A DNA stretch of 5,058 nt, from positions 223 to 5,280 of the forward strand of contig DCDU01000114.1 of NCBI GenBank assembly GCA_002316585.1, in the 5' to 3' direction. The notes beneath the pieces were generated by a model. The model made no database searches. It saw only the letters and a list, made by a program, of their open reading frames with translations, and had not been told where the DNA came from. The stretch is from Firmicutes bacterium UBA1047 (GTDB lineage: Bacteria; Bacillota; Clostridia; Tissierellales; Sedimentibacteraceae). Position 1 is the first letter of the stretch. Each line of letters begins with the position of its first letter. Positions 1 to 5,058 of this stretch are shown in pieces. A program made the translations under genes and the position numbers.

Positions 1-235
1 AATGATTGACAGAGGAATACCAAGAAGTAACTATGAGGTGTATGCAGAAGGAAGAAAAATCGGATATGTAACAACCGGAAGTTTTTCGCCTACCTTAAAG
101 AAAAATATAGGATTAGCTCTTATAGATTCATCATATGCCAAGGAAGGAACGGAAATAGAAATAATAATCAGAAATAAAAACTTAAAGGCTGAAATAATCA
201 AAAAGCCGTTTTATTCAAAAAAGTATAAAAAGTAG
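1..235 (+). CDS. gcvT: Aminomethyltransferase (glycine cleavage T protein), C-terminal fragment
   Basis: This is the last 77 codons of the T protein; the gene starts before the window, so the ATG at base 2 is only an internal methionine. GcvT takes the aminomethyl group held on lipoyl-GcvH, transfers its carbon to tetrahydrofolate to give 5,10-methylene-THF, and releases ammonia in the cytoplasm. The visible part is the C-terminal beta-barrel domain. It shows RGIPR (residues 4-8 of the fragment), the family block GYVTTGSFSPTLKKNIGLAL (21-40), and the usual ending around KKPFY (67-71) before a lysine-rich tail. The stop is TAG at 233-235. The gene lies 73 bases ahead of gcvH on the same strand, the usual order in Clostridia. 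The catalytic and folate-binding N-terminal domains cannot be judged. Identification is firm from the barrel motif and the context. Confidence 0.95.
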   Translation, partial: MIDRGIPRSNYEVYAEGRKIGYVTTGSFSPTLKKNIGLALIDSSYAKEGTEIEIIIRNKNLKAEIIKKPFYSKKYKK

Positions 236-247
236 TTATTACGAGAA

Positions 248-276
248 TTAAAAATTATATATTGGTTATTTATAAT
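248..276 (+). promoter_or_regulatory. Possible weak internal promoter between gcvT and gcvH
   Basis: The 73-base gcvT-gcvH gap contains a perfect TATAAT at 271-276. A poor -35 match (TTAAAA, 248-253) sits 17 bases upstream. Such hits arise easily in AT-rich DNA, and co-transcription from an upstream operon promoter remains the simpler view. The gap is too short for a glycine riboswitch and shows no terminator hairpin. Confidence 0.22.
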
Positions 277-308
277 ACTATCTAAAAACATTTATCAGGG
301 AGGAAATT

Positions 309-683
309 ATGAAATTATTGGAAGATTTAAAATATGCCGAATCACATGAGTGGGTGAGAGTTGAAGGGAACAAGGCATATATAGGAATTACGGATTATGC
401 CCAGGATAAGCTTGGGGATGTTGTTTATGTGGAAATGCCTGAGGTTGGAACTATAGTTGAAGCGGGAGACCAGTTTGTTGTGCTTGAATCGGTTAAGGCA
501 GCTTCTGATGTATATGCTCCGATATCGGGAACGGTAGTTGAAGTCAATGATGAGTTGGAAGATAATCCTGCTTTAATCAACGAGTCGGCATTTGATGCGT
601 GGATTGTTGCAATAGATATGAGCCTGCCCACGGAAGTTGACAGCCTTCTTTCCGCTGAAGAATACGAAAGAATATACGAATAA
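309..683 (+). CDS. gcvH: Glycine cleavage system H protein (lipoyl carrier)
   Basis: This 124-residue protein is the mobile carrier of the glycine cleavage system. A lipoyl group on one lysine receives the aminomethyl group from the P protein, presents it to the T protein, and is then reoxidised by dihydrolipoyl dehydrogenase. The length is normal for the family. The N-terminal YAESHEWVRVEG (residues 9-20) and GITDYAQDKLGDVVYVEMP (26-44) are typical GcvH blocks. The lipoylation site is in ESVKAASDVYAP, with the modified lysine at residue 63, followed by SGTVVEVN and the NPALIN segment. The start at 309 is set by AGGGAGG at 297-303, five bases before the ATG. The stop TAA (681-683) overlaps the ribosome binding site of gcvPA, which suggests translational coupling. 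No damage is seen. Confidence 0.98.
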   Translation: MKLLEDLKYAESHEWVRVEGNKAYIGITDYAQDKLGDVVYVEMPEVGTIVEAGDQFVVLESVKAASDVYAPISGTVVEVNDELEDNPALINESAFDAWIVAIDMSLPTEVDSLLSAEEYERIYE

Positions 684-693
684 AGGAGTAATT

Positions 694-2031
694 ATGGCAA
701 GGTATATTGGAAACACCAATGATGACAGAGATAAAATGCTAAAAGAAATTGGTTATAAGGATATAAAATCTCTGTTCAAGGCTGTTCCGGATTCAGTACT
801 GTTAAAGAGAAAATTAAATATACCGGAAGCTTTGTCGGAAATGGAGCTGATAAAGTATATTAAATCATTGTCAAATGAGAATTTAAATACAGATGATTAC
901 ACATGTTTTTTGGGCGGAGGAGCATATGACCACTACATACCTTCTGCAATAGACCAATTGATACTCAGACAGGAATTTTATACGGCGTATACGCCATATC
1001 AGCCGGAAATCAGCCAAGGAACATTGCAGGCTATATTTGAGTACCAGACTATGATAAGTGAATTAACCGGACTTCCGGTTGCCAATGCATCAATGTATGA
1101 CGGTGCATCGGCTTTGGCGGAAGCTTGCGTAATGTCGTGCGAAGCAACAAGACGAAATGAAATATTAATAGCAAACTCTGTTCATCCGGAAAGCCGGCAG
1201 GTTTTAAATACATATGCCAAATTCAGAAATATTACTGTAAAAGAAATAAAATATAATAATGGGCAAGCAGACTTAGATGATTTAAGCGCAAAAATAAGCA
1301 ATAACACCGCGGCAGTAATTGTGCAGAGTCCAAATTTTTTCGGCATAATTGAAGATGTTGAGGCAATTGCCGAAATAGCTCATAAAAACAAAAGCCTTTT
1401 GACCGTAAGCGCAGACCCTGTTTCGCTGTCAATTTTAAAAAGTCCCGGAGAGATGGGGGCAGATATTGCCGTAGGGGAAGGTCAATCACTTGGCAATGTG
1501 CTTAACTTTGGAGGTCCATACTTAGGATTCATGGCAGTGACAGAAAAGCTGATGCGAAAGATGCCCGGAAGAATTGTAGGACAAACTTCGGACAAGGAAG
1601 GAAGAAGGGGATTTGTACTTACCCTTCAGACTAGGGAGCAGCACATTAGAAGAGAAAAAGCAACTTCAAATATTTGCTCCAATCAGGCATTGAATGCATT
1701 GCAGGCAACTATGTATTTAACATTTATGGGCAAGGAAGGACTTAAGGAAGCTGCAAAGCTTTGTTTTAACAAATCTCACTACGCTTATAACGAATTAATT
1801 AAAACAAATAAATTTAAATCCTTATTTACAGCTCCTTTCTTTAAAGAATTTGCTGTAATCAGTGAAAAACCTGTAAATGAATTAAATGAAAAACTCCTTG
1901 AAGATAAAATAATCGGCGGCTATAACTTGGAGAAGGATTATCCGGAGTTAAAAGACGGATACCTTATTGCTGTAACAGAAAAGAGAACCAAAGAAGAAAT
2001 AGATGAATTGGTTAGAAAGGCAGGTGAGTAA
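694..2031 (+). CDS. gcvPA: Glycine dehydrogenase (decarboxylating) subunit 1, P protein alpha
   Basis: This 445-residue protein is the N-terminal half of the split P protein. With GcvPB it forms the PLP-dependent enzyme that decarboxylates glycine and loads the aminomethyl group onto lipoyl-GcvH. Family blocks seen are [13 protein letters not shown] (residues 71-83), [16 protein letters not shown] (97-112), [14 protein letters not shown] (131-144), GEGQSLGN (261-268) and PGRIVGQT (291-298), then [20 protein letters not shown] (311-330). The PLP lysine is not expected here; it is on GcvPB. The open frame extends upstream to an ATG at 637, but I chose 694. AAAGGAG (682-688) lies just before 694, the N-terminus [16 protein letters not shown] is typical, and starting at 637 would overlap gcvH by 47 bases. 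The stop TAA (2029-2031) shares its last base's neighbourhood with the gcvPB start, a single base apart, as in a coupled operon. Confidence 0.97.
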   Translation: MARYIGNTNDDRDKMLKEIGYKDIKSLFKAVPDSVLLKRKLNIPEALSEMELIKYIKSLSNENLNTDDYTCFLGGGAYDHYIPSAIDQLILRQEFYTAYTPYQPEISQGTLQAIFEYQTMISELTGLPVANASMYDGASALAEACVMSCEATRRNEILIANSVHPESRQVLNTYAKFRNITVKEIKYNNGQADLDDLSAKISNNTAAVIVQSPNFFGIIEDVEAIAEIAHKNKSLLTVSADPVSLSILKSPGEMGADIAVGEGQSLGNVLNFGGPYLGFMAVTEKLMRKMPGRIVGQTSDKEGRRGFVLTLQTREQHIRREKATSNICSNQALNALQATMYLTFMGKEGLKEAAKLCFNKSHYAYNELIKTNKFKSLFTAPFFKEFAVISEKPVNELNEKLLEDKIIGGYNLEKDYPELKDGYLIAVTEKRTKEEIDELVRKAGE

Positions 2032-2032
2032 T

Positions 2033-3475
2033 ATGCAGTTAATATTTGAAAAGAACAAAAAAGGCAGAAAAGCATATTCACTTCCTGAATGCGATGTACC
2101 GGAAGTATCGTTGGATTTAATAGACAGTAAATATTTGAGAAATGATGACCCGAAGCTTCCCGAAGTCAGCGAGCTTGATGCGGTTCGTCACTTTACCCGA
2201 ATTTCTCAGAGGAATCATGGCGTTGACTCAGGATTCTACCCACTCGGCAGCTGCACAATGAAATATAATCCAAAAGTAAACGAATTAGTGTCAAGGTTTG
2301 ACGGGTTTTCAAAAATTCACCCGTATCAGCAGGAAAACACAGTCCAGGGAGCTTTGAAACTAATGTACGGACTTGGAAGTATGCTTTCTGAAATAACAGC
2401 CATGGAAGCATTCACACTTCAGCCGGCAGCAGGAGCCCATGGAGAATTGACAGGGTTAATGATAATAAAAGCATATCACCAAAACAGAAAAGACGAAAAA
2501 AGAACAAAGATAATAGTTCCTGATTCAGCTCACGGAACAAATCCGGCATCTGCCGCAGTTGCCGGATTTGATGTGTTGGAAGTAAAATCAAATGACAAGG
2601 GTTTGGTTGACATAGAAGCATTGAGGGCTGCAGTGGGTGAAGATACGGCAGGATTCATGCTTACCAATCCAAATACTTTGGGGCTGTTTGATGAGAATAT
2701 TTTAGAAATATCTAAAATTGTTCATGAGGCAGGAGGCCTAATGTATTATGACGGAGCCAATGCCAATGCAATTTTAGGCATATCAAGACCCGGAGACATG
2801 GGTTTTGATGTAGTGCACTTAAATCTTCATAAAACATTCAGCACTCCTCACGGAGGAGGAGGTCCGGGGGCAGGTCCTGTCGGAGTAAAAAAACATCTTG
2901 CGGGATTCCTGCCGGTACCTGTTATTTCTAAAAAAGAAGATGAATATTCCATGGATTATGACAGACCGCTGTCAATAGGAAAGGTAAAATACGCTTACGG
3001 CAATTTTGGCGTATTGGTCAGAGCATATGCGTATATTTTAAGCATGGGTCCCGACGGACTTAAGGAAGTTGCGGAAAATGCCGTATTAAATGCAAACTAC
3101 ATTGCTAACAAGCTTAAGGATAAATACTTCCTTCCATTAGATACGGAATGCATGCATGAATGTGTGCTGTCGGGGTATTGGCAGAAAGAAAAAACCGGAG
3201 TATCCACTCTTGATATTGCAAAAAGACTGTTGGACTTCGGATTCCATCCTCCGACAATTTACTTTCCGCTGATTGTTCATGAAGCTATGATGGTTGAGCC
3301 AACCGAATGCGAAACAAAAGAAACATTGGATGAATTTATTGCCGCAATGAGGCAAATAGCTGATGAAGCAGAAAACAATCCGGAAATGGTAAAAACAGCT
3401 CCGCATACAACGGTTATATCAAGATTAGACGAAACTGCAGCGGCAAGAAAGCCTATACTTCGCTACAATAAGTAA
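2033..3475 (+). CDS. gcvPB: Glycine dehydrogenase (decarboxylating) subunit 2, P protein beta
   Basis: This 480-residue protein is the PLP-binding half of the split P protein and partners GcvPA. The block [19 protein letters not shown] lies near residues 63-81. It is followed by [14 protein letters not shown] (about 128-141), [12 protein letters not shown] (about 164-175), [13 protein letters not shown] (about 237-249) and the cofactor motif [15 protein letters not shown]. The Schiff-base lysine is residue 267 by count. Length and motifs match intact family members. I start it at 2033 ([20 protein letters not shown]) because GGTGA at 2023-2027 is correctly spaced and the family N-terminus fits. 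The longer frame from 2003 would lie inside gcvPA. It is the last gene of the operon here and is followed by a hairpin terminator at 3558-3593. No frameshift or lost motif is seen. Confidence 0.97.
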   Translation: MQLIFEKNKKGRKAYSLPECDVPEVSLDLIDSKYLRNDDPKLPEVSELDAVRHFTRISQRNHGVDSGFYPLGSCTMKYNPKVNELVSRFDGFSKIHPYQQENTVQGALKLMYGLGSMLSEITAMEAFTLQPAAGAHGELTGLMIIKAYHQNRKDEKRTKIIVPDSAHGTNPASAAVAGFDVLEVKSNDKGLVDIEALRAAVGEDTAGFMLTNPNTLGLFDENILEISKIVHEAGGLMYYDGANANAILGISRPGDMGFDVVHLNLHKTFSTPHGGGGPGAGPVGVKKHLAGFLPVPVISKKEDEYSMDYDRPLSIGKVKYAYGNFGVLVRAYAYILSMGPDGLKEVAENAVLNANYIANKLKDKYFLPLDTECMHECVLSGYWQKEKTGVSTLDIAKRLLDFGFHPPTIYFPLIVHEAMMVEPTECETKETLDEFIAAMRQIADEAENNPEMVKTAPHTTVISRLDETAAARKPILRYNK

Positions 3476-3479
3476 AATT

Positions 3480-3500
3480 AACATAAGTTAATATTATGTT
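3480..3500 (+). repeat. AT-rich 7-bp inverted repeat just after gcvPB
   Basis: AACATAA (3480-3486) pairs perfectly with TTATGTT (3494-3500) around a 7-base loop, five bases after the gcvPB stop. It has only one G-C pair and no T-run follows, so it is a poor terminator. It could protect the transcript's 3' end or be chance in AT-rich DNA. Confidence 0.35.
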
Positions 3501-3557
3501 TAAAGGGTTATATGTCCCTTGAATTTTCAATTTAATTTTTATTGGATATATGTTTCG

Positions 3558-3593
3558 GGCAAATTTATAACTGCTTGTAAATTTGCCTATTTT
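3558..3593 (+). terminator. Probable Rho-independent terminator of the gcv operon
   Basis: GGCAAATTTA (3558-3567) is perfectly complementary to TAAATTTGCC (3578-3587) around a 10-base loop and is followed by TATTTT (3588-3593). It lies 82 bases after the gcvPB stop, in the orientation expected for the operon. The stem is AT-rich and the T-run short, so efficiency may be modest. On the other strand the stem follows the last codons of the integrase remnant directly, but there the bases after it (CGAAACATAT) contain no T-run. The + direction is therefore favoured. Confidence 0.65.
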
Positions 3594-4484
3594 GCTTGAA
3601 TGTTATTTATCATAAAGTTTTCGAGCTTTTTGACAGATTCTTTTTCTGCCTTAGTTATTGAATGTAAATAAGTTTTATCTACTACTTGGACGGTATCGCC
3701 TAACCTTGTAGCCATAGACATTAAATCTGCACCGCTATTAGCCGACATTGCGCCATGCAGATGCTTTATACTCTTCTGGTAGAGGGTTAACGAATAGATG
3801 TTGCTCTAAGTCTGTAACCTTCATATTCCGAATCCAAGCTTCTAATGTGCTGCTAACAAAATTCGGCATGCATGATTTGCGTACGGAATTCGGTGATTTA
3901 GGTTTAGAGGTTTCGTATTTTGTGTGATTGTCTTCATTGTATCTTAGTAGTTGCGTAGAGATATCAATTGAATTTTCTTCAAAATCAACAACCGGGACAG
4001 TTAGTCCGATAGTTTCTCCAATTCGATATCCCATGCCAATGGCGGTCGTAAAGATTGTTTTAAATACCTCGGACTCATTGTTTATAAATACTATTAATTT
4101 AGCAATTCCTTCTGCTGATAATAATTCAGTATAATTTTTCTTTCGCTCAACATCAACGCCAACATTTTCACAAGGATTTTTGGCTATTAACTCCCATTCA
4201 ACGCCCTTACTTAGCGTATGTGCCATTATGGAGAGATACAACTTGACTGATGCAGGGCTGTGAGTTTTTAATTTCTTGTTTTTAAATTGTACAATTTTTA
4301 GCTTTTTAATCTTTCCTATAGAATCATTGCCGAATTCTTCAAGCAGGTGATTGTTGTATGCATTCAAATATACGCCTACTTCTTGTGACAGCTTTTTATC
4401 CCAGAAATAATTTAGGCTGTATGGCACTCCGCCCTTCCGGACCCTGAAACGATATTTATTATCGCCTCTGAATTCAATGCTCAT
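3587..4484 (-). pseudogene. Degraded tyrosine recombinase / phage-type integrase
   Basis: Integrases of this family cut and rejoin DNA at attachment sites through a tyrosine nucleophile. The main frame (4484 to 3738, 248 codons) starts MSIEFRGDNKYRFRVRKGG, resembling an arm-binding domain. A SAM-like core-binding domain follows (about residues 35-115; LLEEFGNDSIGKIKKL and EWELIAKNPCENV are typical). The catalytic domain has box I arginine R154 in GMGYRIGETIGLT and a PKSPNSVRK segment with the likely beta-hairpin lysine (K196). The frame stops at 3738-3740. A frame offset by one base continues with HLHGAMSANSGADLMSMATR, LGDTVQVVDKTYLHS (probable nucleophile Tyr) and a charged tail to TAG at 3587-3589. 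HxxR is found in neither frame, so sequence has been lost near 3745-3775, not merely shifted. AAAGGA (4495-4500) sits 10 bases before the ATG. Probably inactive. Confidence 0.85.
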
Positions 4485-4534
4485 TTGTTTTTCATCCTTT
4501 TGTATATATCATCGTTCAAATTGAACGGTGTTAA
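4481..4534 (-). other. Short open stretch overlapping the integrase start (possible gene tail)
   Basis: On the minus strand, 17 codons (LTPFNLNDDIYKRMKNK) are open between a TAG at 4535-4537 and a TGA at 4481-4483. That TGA overlaps the integrase start as ATGA. Its internal ATG (4493-4495) would give only four residues. Excisionase or regulator genes often end in this position before an integrase, so it may be the last scrap of such a gene. It is too short to identify and may be chance. Confidence 0.2.
4514..4526. repeat. Palindrome GTTCAA-A-TTGAAC upstream of the integrase, possible operator
   Basis: GTTCAA and TTGAAC form a perfect 6+1+6 palindrome 30 bases upstream of the integrase start. 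The 10-base core TTCAAATTGA (4515-4524) recurs in inverted orientation as TCAATTTGAA at 4551-4560. Two related sites about 36 bases apart in front of an integrase fit binding sites for a repressor or an excisionase-like protein, but no such protein is encoded here. This assignment is inference only. Confidence 0.35.
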
Positions 4535-4550
4535 CTAAACATGGGATTTC

Positions 4551-4560
4551 TCAATTTGAA
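4551..4560. repeat. Second copy (inverted) of the TTCAAATTGA motif
   Basis: TCAATTTGAA is the reverse complement of the core of the 4514-4526 palindrome, which makes a spaced pair of related sites upstream of the integrase remnant. A 10-base match can occur by chance in AT-rich DNA. Confidence 0.3.
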
Positions 4561-4584
4561 AGCTTGGACTTGGTAGCCAAGCTT
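4560..4584. repeat. 8-bp inverted repeat AAGCTTGG / CCAAGCTT
   Basis: AAGCTTGG (4560-4567) pairs perfectly with CCAAGCTT (4577-4584) around a 9-base loop. A competing shorter stem, CTTGG (4569-4573) with CCAAG (4577-4581), shares the right arm, so two mutually exclusive folds are possible. The short CTTGG unit is also repeated directly on the left side. No T-run follows on the + strand; on the minus strand only a short TTC follows. The function is unknown. Confidence 0.5.
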
Positions 4585-4677
4585 ATACCATGTATTCTAT
4601 AATTGTTGTACAGCCATTTATTAAGCCGTAGATGCATTTTGTAGCTTGGTTAATATCCCATTATACGTCGGCGCTTC

Positions 4678-4699
4678 TTTCGCACATTTGTGTGCGAAA
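4678..4699. repeat. 9-bp hairpin TTTCGCACA / TGTGCGAAA
   Basis: TTTCGCACA (4678-4686) and TGTGCGAAA (4691-4699) are perfect complements around a four-base TTTG loop, giving a compact stem. Neither side carries a T-run, so it does not look like a terminator. It lies in the middle of the gene-free stretch and may belong to a structured RNA or a repeat element. Confidence 0.55.
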
Positions 4700-4704
4700 C
4701 GTGG

Positions 4705-4718
4705 ATGCCCTATGCCCT
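4705..4718. repeat. Tandem duplication of ATGCCCT
   Basis: ATGCCCT occurs twice head to tail (4705-4711 and 4712-4718) and is followed by a further AT. The second copy's CCCT can also pair with AGGG a few bases on (4724-4727), a weak 4-bp stem. This could be slippage or a short binding repeat. Confidence 0.4.
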
Positions 4719-4768
4719 ATTTCAGGGTACACCTTATCAGAAATCAACCAATCCAATTTTGGCTTCGT

Positions 4769-4794
4769 TAACCGGCTCAAAAATGAGCCGGTTA
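4769..4794 (-). terminator. Strong 11-bp hairpin just after the antitoxin-like gene, possible terminator
   Basis: TAACCGGCTCA (4769-4779) is perfectly complementary to TGAGCCGGTTA (4784-4794) around a four-base AAAA loop (TTTT on the minus strand). It lies ten bases beyond the stop of the small minus-strand gene, where a terminator is expected, and its stem has a GC-rich core. No T-run follows on the minus strand (ACGAAGCC comes next), so termination would be atypical. It might instead be an mRNA-stabilising hairpin or the end of a repeat element. Confidence 0.42.
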
Positions 4795-4804
4795 GTACAA
4801 ACTA

Positions 4805-5017
4805 CTATATCCCGAGCTCTTTCTTCAATTCTTCATGTGAAATAGTATAATTGTCGCTTTTAGCTTCTTCTAAAGTTTTTAACTCTGTTTCTGTTAATTT
4901 GGTATAATCAGGGTCCCAAGCTAAGACAAGCTTTTTTATAAATTCAAATGCAAATTGCTGATCATCTTCAGGGAGCATTTCCATCATTTCAATTACCTTG
5001 CTTGTTATTTCACTCAT
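4805..5017 (-). CDS. Small acidic protein, putative type II antitoxin-like
   Basis: This is a 70-residue cytoplasmic protein with no signal peptide or membrane segment. It appears mostly helical, with a block LPEDDQQFAFEFIKKLVLAW (residues 15-34), then DPDYTKLTETEL, and a charged C-terminus ending ISHEELKKELGI. The pattern of an N-terminal helical part plus a tail with Glu-rich helix and 'I-S-x-E-E-L' resembles antitoxins of RelE/ParE-type modules. This is a resemblance by eye, not a confirmed family match. I start it at 5017 because AAGGAGG (5026-5032) lies eight bases before that ATG. An upstream GTG at 5050 in the same frame has no better signal. It ends with two adjacent TAG codons (4802-4807). 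No toxin gene follows within the window; one could precede it beyond base 5058. Confidence 0.7.
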   Translation of the reverse strand: MSEITSKVIEMMEMLPEDDQQFAFEFIKKLVLAWDPDYTKLTETELKTLEEAKSDNYTISHEELKKELGI

Positions 5018-5025
5018 CGTAAATT

Positions 5026-5032
5026 CCTCCTT
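5026..5032 (-). promoter_or_regulatory. Ribosome binding site that fixes the antitoxin-like gene start
   Basis: AAGGAGG on the minus strand is a near-perfect Shine-Dalgarno sequence eight bases before the ATG at 5015-5017. It argues against the longer frame starting with GTG at 5048-5050. A palindrome ATTTATAAAT lies just upstream (5033-5042) and may form part of the promoter region. Confidence 0.75.
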
Positions 5033-5058
5033 ATTTATAAATATCTCCACGTGAGTCA

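Larger units (their letters stand above)
4485..4804. other. Non-coding segment rich in inverted repeats
   Basis: I see no supportable gene in these 320 bases. The open stretches on either strand have no ribosome binding site and no family resemblance, including a + frame from 4632 and minus frames at 4551-4637 and 4664-4801. What the segment does hold is at least four perfect inverted repeats, listed separately, plus a tandem repeat of ATGCCCT at 4705-4718. It separates the integrase remnant from the small antitoxin-like gene. It could be the regulatory end of a decayed mobile element, a non-autonomous dispersed repeat, or a structured RNA. I cannot decide among these from one copy. Confidence 0.5.

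Noticed and set aside
984..995. 12-bp palindrome GGCGTATACGCC inside gcvPA
   Set aside because: It falls in the conserved TAYTPYQPE coding block and is explained by codon choice; there is no evidence for a regulatory site.
425..3406. Several minus-strand frames of 68-89 codons inside gcvH, gcvPA and gcvPB
   Set aside because: All are antisense to well-conserved coding sequence and have no family resemblance.
3504..3521. AAGGG...CCCTT hairpin after gcvPB as the operon terminator
   Set aside because: It has only five base pairs, an eight-base loop and no immediate T-run; the 3558-3593 hairpin is much stronger.
3928..4134. 68-codon + strand frame
   Set aside because: It lies fully antisense to the integrase core-binding and catalytic regions and has no start signal; it is a shadow frame.
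4508..4530. TTCAAAT resembling a tRNA T-loop, possibly an attachment site in a tRNA gene end
   Set aside because: The flanking bases do not form a T-stem and no acceptor stem or CCA follows; it is better read as part of a palindrome.
4551..4637. 28-codon minus-strand frame (MHLRLNKWLYNNYRIHG...)
   Set aside because: It has no ribosome binding site, is very short, and its end coincides with an inverted repeat; not supportable as a gene.
4769..4794. Group II intron domain V-like hairpin
   Set aside because: The stem is a simple perfect repeat with an AAAA loop and lacks the AGC triad and bulge of domain V; no intron reverse transcriptase is nearby.
4632..4850. 72-codon open frame on the + strand across the gene-free segment
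   Set aside because: It has no ribosome binding site before its ATG, runs through three of the hairpins or repeats, and ends antisense inside the better supported minus-strand gene at 4805-5017.

Overview
The window looks like chromosomal DNA from a low-GC Gram-positive anaerobe (Bacillota, Clostridia or Tissierellia-like). The evidence is AT-rich sequence, strong AGGAGG-type ribosome binding sites, the standard stop codons, and a glycine decarboxylase split into two subunits (GcvPA and GcvPB). I cannot name the genus from sequence alone.

Bases 1-3475 (+ strand) are the 3' part of a glycine cleavage operon in the order gcvT (only its last 77 codons), gcvH, gcvPA, gcvPB. The products form one system. 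GcvPA/GcvPB decarboxylate glycine, GcvH carries the aminomethyl group on its lipoyl lysine, and GcvT passes the carbon to tetrahydrofolate. All the signature motifs I looked for are present and the three complete reading frames are intact. A 10-bp hairpin followed by TATTTT at 3558-3593 probably ends the operon. No dihydrolipoyl dehydrogenase or lipoate ligase gene follows inside the window.

Bases 3587-4484 (- strand) hold a degraded tyrosine recombinase (phage or integrative-element integrase). The main frame (248 codons) has the core-binding domain and the first catalytic arginine. It ends at a stop before box II, and the C-terminal part with the probable nucleophilic tyrosine continues in another frame down to 3587. 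The HxxR motif is missing altogether, so the enzyme is probably dead.

Bases 4485-4804 have no convincing gene. They are rich in perfect inverted repeats (4514-4526, 4560-4584, 4678-4699, 4769-4794) and a tandem 7-bp repeat. This could be the upstream end of a decayed element or a dispersed non-coding repeat.

Bases 4805-5017 (- strand) encode a 70-residue acidic, helical protein resembling the antitoxin half of type II toxin-antitoxin modules. No partner toxin is visible.

Overall this is a conserved metabolic operon next to a scar of mobile DNA. I did not find convincing evidence of a new biological system. The least explained parts are the structured segment 4485-4804 and the small antitoxin-like gene.
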